Positions 16,154 to 23,925 of a DNA stretch of 27,292 nucleotides are shown piece by piece. This stretch comes from Acidiferrobacter sp. (GTDB lineage: Bacteria; Pseudomonadota; Gammaproteobacteria; Acidiferrobacterales; Acidiferrobacteraceae): NCBI GenBank assembly GCA_027335965.1, contig DAHWGZ010000007.1, forward strand, positions 1-27,292. Reading direction: 5' to 3'. Both the position numbers and the translations under genes were made by a program. The stretch's first letter is position 1; every line of letters begins with the position of its first letter. Under the pieces are notes generated by a model, which saw only the letters and a list, made by a program, of their open reading frames with translations, was not told the origin of the DNA and ran no database searches.

Positions 16154-17149
16154 ATGAGCGCGCCAGGCAATAGCCCCTGTGGCGAGATGTTGGTCTACGA
16201 AGCCGCAGACGGATCGGTACGAGTGGACGTACGGCTGGAGAAAGACACGATTTGGCTGACACAAAGACAGATGTCCGAAGTTTTCGGGACGACTCCGGAA
16301 AACGTACTCATGCATTTGAGGAACATCTTTGGAGGTGGGGAGTTGGAGGAGTTCGCAACCACTAAGGAATTCTTAGTCGTTCAATCCGAGGGTCGCCGGC
16401 AGGTCCAACGCCATCTCAAGCATTACAATCTCGATGCCATTATTTCCGTTGGATACCGCGTCAATTCCCGTCGCGGTGTGCGCTTTCGCCAGTGGGCCAC
16501 GGGCGTCCTGCGCGATCATTTGGTACAGGGATTTACCTTCCACCGAACACGACTGGCTGAGCGCGGGCTACAGGAGGCCCAGAAAACGCTGGACCTGCTT
16601 GTCCGCACCTTACAAAATCAGGCCTTGGTGGATGATACCGGCCGCGCCGTGTTGGATATCATTACCGCCTACGCCAGTACCTGGCGGCTGCTACTGGAAT
16701 ATGACGAGGACCGGTTGGCGCTGCCGCCCGGCACACAACCCTCAAAAGGTATACTGGGTTACGCCAAAGTAAGTTGCGCGATCATGGATTTCAAGCGCGA
16801 ACTGGTAGCGCGCCAGGAAGCCGCGGCGTTGTTCGGCAACCCACGCGGTGATGCCCTGGAAGGAATTCTCGCCAGTATCGAGCAGACGATGTTCGGCGAG
16901 CCTCTCTACCGCTCGCGTGAGGAAAAGGCCGCGAATCTGCTTTACCTCATCATAAAGGATCACCCGTTTTCCGATGGCAACAAGCGTATCGGCTCTTTCC
17001 TGTTCATGCTCTACCTGAGGCAGGAGGAGATCGTGCATACTTTGAATGCGTCCGCGTTAACGGCGCTGACGCTACTCATTGCCGAAAGTGCCCCAACCAG
17101 CAAGGATCTCATGGTGCGGCTGACCATGAACCTGCTAGGGTGCCGCTGA
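16154..17149 (+). CDS. RhuM-family / Fic-domain fusion protein
   Basis: A 331-residue two-part protein. Residues ~8-140 match the RhuM 'virulence protein' domain (IWLTQRQMSEVFGTTPENVLMHLRNIF, YNLDAIISVGYRVNS, RFRQWAT). The C-terminal part is a Fic/Doc domain with motif HPFSDGNKR and the motif His at residue 270, so AMP or another NMP/phosphate transfer to a protein target is possible. No inhibitory helix motif (S/T)xxxE(G/N) and no separate antitoxin gene is evident. Base composition is visibly less GC-rich than its neighbours, and it sits behind a broken IS3 gene and a tRNA, so it was probably acquired. RhuM-Fic fusions are a known arrangement; their role (defence, toxin, regulation) is unsettled. 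Confidence 0.85.
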   Translation: MSAPGNSPCGEMLVYEAADGSVRVDVRLEKDTIWLTQRQMSEVFGTTPENVLMHLRNIFGGGELEEFATTKEFLVVQSEGRRQVQRHLKHYNLDAIISVGYRVNSRRGVRFRQWATGVLRDHLVQGFTFHRTRLAERGLQEAQKTLDLLVRTLQNQALVDDTGRAVLDIITAYASTWRLLLEYDEDRLALPPGTQPSKGILGYAKVSCAIMDFKRELVARQEAAALFGNPRGDALEGILASIEQTMFGEPLYRSREEKAANLLYLIIKDHPFSDGNKRIGSFLFMLYLRQEEIVHTLNASALTALTLLIAESAPTSKDLMVRLTMNLLGCR

Positions 17150-17235
17150 GGATGGGAAACTTCTCGGAATCTGTCGTCGAGGATGTCCATGACACCTGTC
17201 CACAGGGAAATGGGTGGCCATGACGGATAAGCATC

Positions 17236-18654
17236 TCATGAACTCCCGTCGATTGAGGTCGGCAAACGCAAGGTCGCAAACACCGTAACGGCGTGCAGCG
17301 CGAAAAGCATCAGAAACGCTTCAGACCAAGCACTCAATTCGAAGTGGCTGACGTGATTCTGCAAGGCCCAGGAAAGAAACAAGGCGCACAGAGTGGTGAG
17401 CGTGGGACCGCCAATCCTCTGCACGATATTGAGTGTCGTGGTTGCCATAGGTAGGGATTTTTCGGGGATGGATGCATAAGCCAGGGATATGACTGGTAGC
17501 CCTACCGCCCCCAAGCCCATGCCTCGGAAAAACAACACGGTCATCAAAAACACTTTGTTGAGACCATGCATTGCCTGCCATACGAGAACGAGCGTCGACA
17601 AGAGCGAGAGAGCGGCGCCCGAAACCGCAACCCGACGCTCGCCGAAACGGTGCGATAAGAACCCCAGCGATGGCAGCGCCACCATCATGCCAAGGCCCAT
17701 CGGCATCAGCATCCAACCCATCATGGCGGGGGACAAGCCGCGGGCTTGCATGAGAAACATCGGGACAAGCATCTGGCCCGCGTACATGGTCCCGGTGGAG
17801 AAAAACCGCGTGACGGAAGCCGCGGAAAAGGTCCGCTGGTGAAACAACGGGATATCGATCAGCGCGTCATCGCCCTTGCGATTCTCCACGCGCACGAAAA
17901 GCGCAAGCAATGCCGCCCCCGCCACGACGGACATCATGCCAACCGGCCGAGCAATGGAGCTGAGTCCAAAGAGTATGAGGGCCAAGCCTGGTGACAGCAG
18001 GGCGAGCCCCATCCAGTCGAGCCGCCGTGAAGCATAACCATCTCTGGCGTTCGGCAGAAATCGCGCCGCGAGCAGGAATGCGAGGATTCCGATCGGAAGA
18101 TTGACCAAAAAGAGCCAACGCCAGGAGGCGTAATGTAGAATCTCGCCGGCGATAACAGGACCTAGCACGGGCCCAAGCAAGACGGGGGCGGTGGCATAAC
18201 CCGCGACCCGCGTGAAGCGTTCTCCCGCGGCGCGTTTTATCATCAGTTGGGCCATCGGCGCCAACAATCCCCCGCTTGCGCCTTGCAAGAGCCTGAAGCC
18301 GATCAGCGAGCTTGCCGACCACGCCAGTCCGCAAAGCCCTGAGCTGATCGTAAAGATCGCGAAGCACCAAAGATACAGCGCTTTGGCGCCAATCCGCTCC
18401 ACCAGCCAGCCGTTCAACGGCAAGGCAAGCGCAAGGGCGAGCAGATACCCGCTTGTCACCCATTGAATCACCGAAATCGATGAGCGCAAATCAGCGGCAA
18501 GGCTGGTAAGCGATACGTTGACGATCGTCGCGTCCAATTGGGCAAGCAACGATCCCAGCATCGCGATGGCCGCGATTTTCCACGTCGCGACCTCGTGCGC
18601 CGCCCCTTCCGACATCGAAGGTGCACTGGTGCGCTTTATACGGTTGTCATTCAT
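17236..18654 (-). CDS. DHA2-family multidrug MFS exporter (EmrB/QacA-like)
   Basis: An inner-membrane drug:proton antiporter of ~472 residues with about 14 hydrophobic segments. TM1 carries the DHA2 motif LDATIVNVSL; QWVTSGYLLALALALPLNGWLVERIGAK, and the antiporter motif C in TM5 (LLGPVLGPVIAGEIL) identify an exporter; MDR motif NLPIGIL follows. No EmrA-type membrane-fusion gene is beside it. I chose the ATG at 18654; an in-frame GTG at 18666 adds four residues but has its putative ribosome-binding site touching the start. Base composition is somewhat lower in GC than the left half of the window, so it may belong to the insert behind the tRNA. The substrate is unknown. Confidence 0.9.
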   Translation of the reverse strand: MNDNRIKRTSAPSMSEGAAHEVATWKIAAIAMLGSLLAQLDATIVNVSLTSLAADLRSSISVIQWVTSGYLLALALALPLNGWLVERIGAKALYLWCFAIFTISSGLCGLAWSASSLIGFRLLQGASGGLLAPMAQLMIKRAAGERFTRVAGYATAPVLLGPVLGPVIAGEILHYASWRWLFLVNLPIGILAFLLAARFLPNARDGYASRRLDWMGLALLSPGLALILFGLSSIARPVGMMSVVAGAALLALFVRVENRKGDDALIDIPLFHQRTFSAASVTRFFSTGTMYAGQMLVPMFLMQARGLSPAMMGWMLMPMGLGMMVALPSLGFLSHRFGERRVAVSGAALSLLSTLVLVWQAMHGLNKVFLMTVLFFRGMGLGAVGLPVISLAYASIPEKSLPMATTTLNIVQRIGGPTLTTLCALFLSWALQNHVSHFELSAWSEAFLMLFALHAVTVFATLRLPTSIDGSS

Positions 18655-18725
18655 GCGCGAATGCACCTATCTGAACCCGATCACAACTGCTCTGGCAACA
18701 CTGGCAGCTTGGTCGCTCGCCACGG

Positions 18726-18745
18726 CATGGACGCATTGCTCCATG
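18726..18745. promoter_or_regulatory. Operator-like dyad upstream of the DHA2 exporter
   Basis: Perfect 6-bp arms CATGGA and TCCATG separated by 8 bases, ~72 bp upstream of the exporter start. This is a plausible site for a TetR- or MarR-type repressor, though no such gene is adjacent. The remaining bases from 18667 to 18971 hold no gene. Confidence 0.35.
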
Positions 18746-18971
18746 AAATAGATCAAAATGGCGCGCGGAAAAGAGCGCGATCAGGGGTGCCCCCGATGCC
18801 CAATGCAAGAATGGGGATGGTCGCCGTCACCGCGCTGCGGCGCCAGCGCCCCCCACGACCAAGCCTCCTTGGATAGACCGGCCACACGGCATCACATCAC
18901 GTCGGCCGGGGACACGGCGACCATCGGGCCCCCGCCCGATGGTCTGTGTCGCCAAACGCCAGGACCGCGGC

Positions 18972-19751
18972 CTATCCGACCTGCAGCCCGAGCATGGATA
19001 GCGCTCTGCCCTCGATACCGGACACCGGGAAGCCGATGGCGTCATCGGCATGTCGGGCGCCCAGGACATAGAGCAGGGGCAGATAATGATCGGGCGTGGG
19101 GATCGACAGGGCCGCGTCTTGCCCGAGCGCCTCGTAATCGATGAGCGCCGCATGGTCCGAAGCGCGAATCAAATCCTTGGCTTTATTTTCGAAGCGCACC
19201 GCCCAGTCGTAAGGTTCCTGCGATAACCGGCCCCAGGCGTACATGCGGAGGTTGTGGATGAGATTGCCGCTTCCAAGGATCAGCACGCCCTCATCGCGCA
19301 AAGGGGCGAGCATCCGGCCGATCTCGAAATGCCAATCGGCGCCCTTCGTTGCGTCGATGCTGAGTTGCACAACCGGAATATCGGCGTCCGGATAGACATG
19401 GCACAGGACCGACCAGGTACCATGATCCAGCCCCCAGCCCTCATCGCTCTCGACGGCCAAAGGCGCCAGGAGCCGTTGGACCCTCTCGGCCAGCGCGGGA
19501 TCGCCGGGCGCGGGATATTGAACCTGGTAGAGCTCCTGAGGAAATCCGCCAAAATCATGGATCGTCCTCGGGGCTGTCGCCACCGTCACGGCCGTCCCGG
19601 ACCCATACCAATGCGCCGAGACCGCGAGGATCGCTCGAGGTCTCGGCAGCTTTTCGCCCAACTGGCGCCACGCCTCGGTGTAGTCATTGCGCGCCAGGGC
19701 GTGCATGGGATTGCCATGCCCCAAAAAGATCGCCGGTAGTCTGCTCGCCAT
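18972..19751 (-). CDS. ygiD: 4,5-DOPA dioxygenase-like extradiol dioxygenase (YgiD/LigB superfamily)
   Basis: A 259-residue class III extradiol ring-cleavage enzyme of the DODA type. Family motifs with presumed metal-binding or catalytic histidines are FLGHGNPM, SAHW, IHDFGGFP, GLDHGTWSVL, GSGNLIHNLR and the C-terminal PTPDHYLPLLYVLG. E. coli YgiD opens L-DOPA between C4 and C5; the physiological substrate here may be another catechol or an oxidised aromatic. The ATG at 19751 has AGAGG about nine bases upstream. It stands between an exporter and a DoxX-bearing oxidoreductase; DODA enzymes often occur near DoxX genes in other bacteria, suggesting quinone or catechol stress. The 385 bp up to 20136 show nothing convincing. 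Confidence 0.9.
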   Translation of the reverse strand: MASRLPAIFLGHGNPMHALARNDYTEAWRQLGEKLPRPRAILAVSAHWYGSGTAVTVATAPRTIHDFGGFPQELYQVQYPAPGDPALAERVQRLLAPLAVESDEGWGLDHGTWSVLCHVYPDADIPVVQLSIDATKGADWHFEIGRMLAPLRDEGVLILGSGNLIHNLRMYAWGRLSQEPYDWAVRFENKAKDLIRASDHAALIDYEALGQDAALSIPTPDHYLPLLYVLGARHADDAIGFPVSGIEGRALSMLGLQVG

Positions 19752-20136
19752 GGGCCAATACCTCTCGTGTCACACCACCGACCAAACGGTGCTCGTCGCC
19801 CGAACACCGAGCCTTTCGATGCGCCCCTGGACCCCGAACCGGATCACCATGGCGCCGCGCGCCCATCAAGCGCTCGCTGGTCGCGCCCTGAGGGGCCTGG
19901 CCTCGCCCGCCCGCGGGCATCTCGCCTTGCCTCATGACCAAGCCATTCTTTGCCAGGGCCGGGGTCTCCACCCTCCTCTTGCCTCGCGCGAGAAAGGGGG
20001 CGGCGGCCCCGGCCGACATGGCAGACGCGGCGCGGCGTTGGCCGCTTGCCTATGTGCATGATAGCAAAGGTGGGAAGCCTCTTGATCCCGCGCGGAACGC
20101 CCCTGATCACCGGAAAATCGCCTTGGCGCGGACCTC

Positions 20137-22353
20137 TCATCGCGGCATGCGGCCACGATCTTCCGGCAAAGGCCGCCCCTCTCCGGTGATCAGACGCGTG
20201 CCTCGCTTGAAGGTGAGGTAGGCCCAAAACCAGCTGAACATCACCGATAGGCGATTACGCAAGCCCACCAGAAACGCCACATGGACCGCGCCCCATAGCC
20301 ACCACGCCGGCGCGCCGCTCACATTGACGCCGCTGAAGCTCGCCACCGCCGCCTTGCGGCCGATGGTGGCGAGACTGCCCATGTGGCGGTAGCTGAATGG
20401 CGCTGGCGCCGGCCGCCCCCGCAGCCTGTCTTGGATCACCTTCGCGACATAGGTGCCGCCCTGCTTGGCCGCCGGCGCGAGGCCCGGAACCGGTTTCCCC
20501 TTCCAGGCATTGACCAGGGCGGTGTCCCCTATCACAAACACATTGGGCTGGCCGGCCACCGAGAGGTCGGGTTCAACCTTCACCCGCCCGCTGCGGTCGG
20601 CCTCGGCCCGAAGCCAATGCGCGGCCGGCGACGCCACCACCCCCGCCGCCCACAACACCGTGCAAGACGCGATCCGTCGGCCGTTCACGAGCACGCCGTC
20701 CGTGTCGATATGCCCCACCTTGCTCTCCAACAGAATCTCGACCCCCAACCGTTCCAGCGACTGCCGCGCCTTTTGCGACAAGGCCTCGGGAAAGGTCGGC
20801 AGGAGGCGCGGGGCCGACTGGACCAGCACCACGCGCGCCCTGGCGGGGTCGAAGTGGCGGAATTCCTTCTCCATGCCGTAGCGCACGAGTTCGGCGATAT
20901 CGCCCGCCAGCTCCACGCCGGTCGGTCCGCCACCCACGATCACGAACGTGAGCAGGCTCTGGCGCTCAACGGCATCTTCCGCGGATTCCGCGCGCTCGAA
21001 CGCGGCGAGAATGCGCCGGCGTATCTCCACGGCGTCGTCGATGGTCTTCAGCCCTGGCGCGTGGGGCTCCCACTCGTCGCGCCCGAAGTAGCTGTGCGAG
21101 GCACCCGTCGCCAGCACCAGGTAATCGTAGGGCAGGCGCCGTTCCCCGATCAGCACGTCCTGGCGATCGGCATCGACCCCGGTGACATCGCCCAGCAGGA
21201 CCTCCACATTCCGATGTTCGCTAAAAAGACCGCGCACGGTCGTGGCGATGTCAGCCGGCGACAATGAGGCGGTTGCCACCTGATACAAGAGGGGCTGGAA
21301 CAAGTGGTAGTTGTGGCGATCGATCAAGGTCACCTGCAGCGGCGCCCGCCTCAATCGCGACGCGCATGCGAGACCCCCGAAACCGGCCCCCACGATCACC
21401 ACGCGCGGGGCGCCCTCGGGCGTGGCGGACTGATCGGCGCCTGCCCGCGAAACGGCGCGGGCGATCCACTGGTCGAAAGACAGGGGGCCTGGGCCGTACA
21501 GACCGAGCAGCGCTAGCGTCATCACGAAATAGACATCGGCCGGGCCGGCCGCGCCGTCGACATGCATGCCGGCGATGATGACGATGAGCAAAAGCGCCGT
21601 GGGGCGCGCCGCCAGGCCGAGCGCGAGAAGCAAGGCGCCGATCAGCGCCAGCGCGGGCGCGGGCGCGAAATGCGCGAGCGAATCCCTGGGGATGAGTCTT
21701 GCGAGCCCGGCCGCCGGCGACATCCGGGTGCTGACCGCGTACAACGCCAAGGCCAGCCATAGCCGGATGAATAGCTGGTAATAGGGCCGGAGATGACGCG
21801 TGACGGCGCGCGAGAGGCGCGCGAGAGGCGTGGCCAGGGGCAGCGCGGTGTCCCCGAGCCCGCGCCCCAGCAGATGGTCTAGCGACAACGGTCCGGCGCC
21901 ACATATGACCAGCCACCCAAACAGCACCGCCGAATAAAGATTGATGTCCAGAGGCAGGTAGTTCAGTTGAACCACCAGCACGAGGATGAGCATATAGAGC
22001 GCCGCCCACCGGGTCGCGAGCCCCCAGGCGAGCAAGATCGGGATGGTCATCTGCAGGGCCGCGCCCAGATAGGTGGGGCTGAGCGGCTCCACCCATGGCA
22101 CCGGATAGGCGATGCGCGACAGATAGGGCTCGGCGCCGAGACCGAAGATCTTGAGAACGCCCGCGACGAAGAAGACCTTGGCCAGCCACAAGCGGATCAG
22201 GAGATCGGCGATCGGCCCGGCCGACCGCTCCAGCAGGCGGTGGACGGCCGCGAGCGCCCGCACCGGCCCCGACAGCCGATGGGCTATAAGTCCCTCAAGG
22301 AGTCGACCAGCCCTCCTCATGCCATGGACCCGCGCCATCCATGGGTCCGCCAC
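20137..22353 (-). CDS. DoxX-DoxX-NDH-2 fusion: membrane-anchored NAD(P)H:quinone oxidoreductase
   Basis: A 738-residue fusion. The N-terminal ~300 residues contain two DoxX-like membrane modules (~48-160 and ~188-296), each ending in a GPLS(L/F)D motif. The C-terminal ~420 residues are a type II NADH dehydrogenase: FAD motif VIVGAGFGG (~320-328), HLFQPLLYQVATASLSPADIA, the ATGASHSYFG segment, NADH motif VIVGGGPTGVELAGDIAEL (~471-489), GDTA and the C-terminal amphipathic helix region. It should pass electrons from NADH to membrane quinone without pumping protons. Free NDH-2 is ~430 residues. The start is uncertain: GTG 22353, ATG 22338 and ATG 22320 are in frame and none has a strong ribosome-binding site. 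Confidence 0.88.
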   Translation of the reverse strand: MADPWMARVHGMRRAGRLLEGLIAHRLSGPVRALAAVHRLLERSAGPIADLLIRLWLAKVFFVAGVLKIFGLGAEPYLSRIAYPVPWVEPLSPTYLGAALQMTIPILLAWGLATRWAALYMLILVLVVQLNYLPLDINLYSAVLFGWLVICGAGPLSLDHLLGRGLGDTALPLATPLARLSRAVTRHLRPYYQLFIRLWLALALYAVSTRMSPAAGLARLIPRDSLAHFAPAPALALIGALLLALGLAARPTALLLIVIIAGMHVDGAAGPADVYFVMTLALLGLYGPGPLSFDQWIARAVSRAGADQSATPEGAPRVVIVGAGFGGLACASRLRRAPLQVTLIDRHNYHLFQPLLYQVATASLSPADIATTVRGLFSEHRNVEVLLGDVTGVDADRQDVLIGERRLPYDYLVLATGASHSYFGRDEWEPHAPGLKTIDDAVEIRRRILAAFERAESAEDAVERQSLLTFVIVGGGPTGVELAGDIAELVRYGMEKEFRHFDPARARVVLVQSAPRLLPTFPEALSQKARQSLERLGVEILLESKVGHIDTDGVLVNGRRIASCTVLWAAGVVASPAAHWLRAEADRSGRVKVEPDLSVAGQPNVFVIGDTALVNAWKGKPVPGLAPAAKQGGTYVAKVIQDRLRGRPAPAPFSYRHMGSLATIGRKAAVASFSGVNVSGAPAWWLWGAVHVAFLVGLRNRLSVMFSWFWAYLTFKRGTRLITGEGRPLPEDRGRMPR

Positions 22354-22421
22354 CCTGATACGACCCGGGCGGCCTCGGGAAGCCGTGACATCATGCTCGG
22401 CCCATTAATTTTTCCGATAGG

Positions 22422-22440
22422 CCATAATTCCATATTATGG
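22422..22440. promoter_or_regulatory. AT-rich operator-like dyad upstream of the DoxX-NDH-2 gene
   Basis: Perfect 7-bp arms CCATAAT and ATTATGG with a 5-base centre, in a locally AT-rich patch ~70 bp upstream of the start. It is probably part of the promoter or a repressor site. Bases 22441-22686 show no gene. Confidence 0.4.
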
Positions 22441-22686
22441 AGGCGAGACTCAAGGCCTGGCGGCCTTTGAAGGCCAGGCAACGGCCCCGCGCGCGCCACG
22501 GGCGGCGCGCGGCATGCCGCCCCGAAGAGCAACAGTCATGGCGTCCTTACCGGCCCAAGCCTTGGGCCGAGCGCCCCATCTCTCCATTCCGGGGACGTCC
22601 GCGCGGCTTGGCGCGGATTCCACGCGAACCGATCAAGCCCCTCGATCCACCCCTTGCCGGGATCGCTCCGACGCCCCGACCAACGC

Positions 22687-23181
22687 TCAGCGGTGCATCA
22701 TCATGAAACGCATGGACGGCATGCGGTGGACCATATGCACGAGCTTGTGCCATTGATCGGCCGATAATGTCTTGCGCACGATGCGCACCTGCGCGACCTC
22801 GAGGTCCAGCAAGCGCGCGCGGTCGCGATCCAGACGGGTGACGTCGCGCATGATCTCCTGCCTGTCGCCCTGCAGCAGGGCCTTATGGAGCGCGCGCCTG
22901 TCTGTGCGCATGCGCTTCATGAGCGGCACCGCGACACGCATGTGGCGGTTATGCCACACGGCCAGCGTGCTCACCTGTTGGTCGCTCAGATGCAGACTGT
23001 AGGACCGCATCTCCGCCAGCGGCAGGACCATGGGGATCATGGGATGATGGAAGAACCGATGGCGCATGACGGCATGGCACCCCGGAGGCGGCGGGGCCAT
23101 GGGCCCCCTGGGGGGCATGGCAAACGCCGTTCCCGTGGCAAACAAACCGAGCAACGCAAACGTCAGTCGCGATTTCGACAT
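22687..23181 (-). CDS. Spy/CpxP-like periplasmic protein (metal-resistance type), His/Met-rich
   Basis: A 164-residue exported protein. A signal peptide (MSKSRLTFALLGLFATGTAFA, cleaved after AFA) is followed by a Pro/Met/His-rich stretch with HRFFHHPMIPM, then two or three long helices with LSDQQVSTL and LSADQWHKL, the LTxxQ-like motifs of Spy, CpxP and periplasmic heavy-metal sensor proteins. The His/Met residues could bind copper or nickel; a chaperone role like Spy is also possible. The ATG at 23181 is preferred because AAGGAG lies seven bases upstream and the signal peptide starts there; an in-frame upstream ATG (23232) lacks both. Confidence 0.8.
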   Translation of the reverse strand: MSKSRLTFALLGLFATGTAFAMPPRGPMAPPPPGCHAVMRHRFFHHPMIPMVLPLAEMRSYSLHLSDQQVSTLAVWHNRHMRVAVPLMKRMRTDRRALHKALLQGDRQEIMRDVTRLDRDRARLLDLEVAQVRIVRKTLSADQWHKLVHMVHRMPSMRFMMMHR

Positions 23182-23296
23182 ATCAAGGCTCCTTTTCCGT
23201 AAGAAATAGGCATTGTATTCCGTAACCATCATGATGCCCGTTCAGATTAATCCCGGAGACGGCCACAAGATGTAGTGTTTTGCAACGACCCCGTCG

Positions 23297-23530
23297 TCAC
23301 GCCCCGTGTTCACGAGCCCTCCGATCGGGCTCGCCTGTATATTCGCGCAGAGGGTCGCGGAATGCACGGGCCGCGAGCGATGGCGACACGCCCTTGCGGT
23401 TGACGACATGCCAGGACCGCATGACCGACGGGTCTCGACTGCGAGCGCCCGCCGGGTGGCCCGAGGTGATCTCCATCATGATCGCATGGCGCGACCGAAT
23501 GAACGCCCTGAAATGCACCTGACCCGGTGC
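23297..23530 (-). pseudogene. Relic of a LysR-type regulator (CbbR-like) C-terminus
   Basis: The minus-strand frame ending at 23297 reads HAIMMEITSGH ... VMRSWHVVNRKG and SPSLAARAFRDPLREYTG. This follows the end of CbbR/LysR effector domains ('LHT..(L/M)E..(S/T)GHL ... RHWYVVHRKGKRLSP.A.AF+(D/E)FL'). The stretch between GH and VMRSW, normally 'LAVLDVEGFP', is scrambled (PAGARSRDPS), a two-residue KR is missing, and nothing of the DNA-binding half is found. I take it as a decayed fragment, not a functional gene. Confidence 0.45.
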
Positions 23531-23576
23531 GCGACAAGCCCCGCCGTCATTGTAGGCCGCATGGCCCGTGAAGTGA

Positions 23577-23670
23577 GCGCTGCCGCAATGCCGCCAGCAG
23601 CAGGAACCCACCGAAGCGACTCAGGGGCGGCTCAATGCCTCCCTTAAGCGCCGTAGGAATCTCCGTCCTT
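23577..23670 (+). pseudogene. Possible relic of a TnpB C-terminal tail
   Basis: One plus-strand frame after a TGA at 23574-23576 reads RQQQEPTEATQGRLNASLKRRRNLRPS. This resembles the low-complexity tails that run TnpB (IS605 OrfB) genes into their right end. No RuvC motif is present upstream, so at most the last codons survive. The call leans on the adjoining right-end structure. Confidence 0.3.
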
Positions 23671-23715
23671 CCCGCGCAAGCGGTGGCCGAAGGCCAAGGG
23701 CGGAGAGGATGTCAA
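23653..23715 (+). ncRNA. Orphan IS200/IS605-type right end, omega-RNA-like fold
   Basis: After the characteristic GTAGGAATC, a 10-bp helix CTCCGTCCTT (23661-23670) / AAGGGCGGAG (23696-23705, one G-U) encloses two perfect hairpins. These are CCGC-GCAA-GCGG (23672-23683, a GNRA tetraloop) and GGCC-GAA-GGCC (23685-23695). GAGGATGTCAA follows. The frame 'GGAATC-stem-GAGG..TCAA' is that of IS605-group right ends such as ISDra2, whose transcript serves as the TnpB guide scaffold. No intact tnpA or tnpB is nearby, so this is a relic or a stand-alone scaffold. Confidence 0.55.
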
Positions 23716-23925
23716 CGCCCGCTTCATGGCCTCGTTGCCCTCGACCTCCACGCGCATGCGCCTGCAAGGATAGGGGCGCGATCGCATACCTTGAGCGATG
23801 CCGTCCTCGCCGAGCAACGCCCGCAGAACCGTCTCAGGGGCCCGGCCGCAAACCCTTTCGCGGCGGCCACGGCCGCGATGCTCAAGGGGCCGCGGACGGC
23901 GATCCCCCCGGCCCGCCGACCTCGA

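Noticed and set aside
19684..20227. Several frames in the gap between the dioxygenase and the NDH-2 fusion
   Set aside because: None has a ribosome-binding site or motif; they overlap each other and the neighbouring genes.
23310..23537. BrnT-like toxin fragment considered for the 'AARAFRDPLREY' stretch
   Set aside because: The SWHVVNRKG and HAIMMEITSGH parts upstream fit a LysR C-terminus much better.
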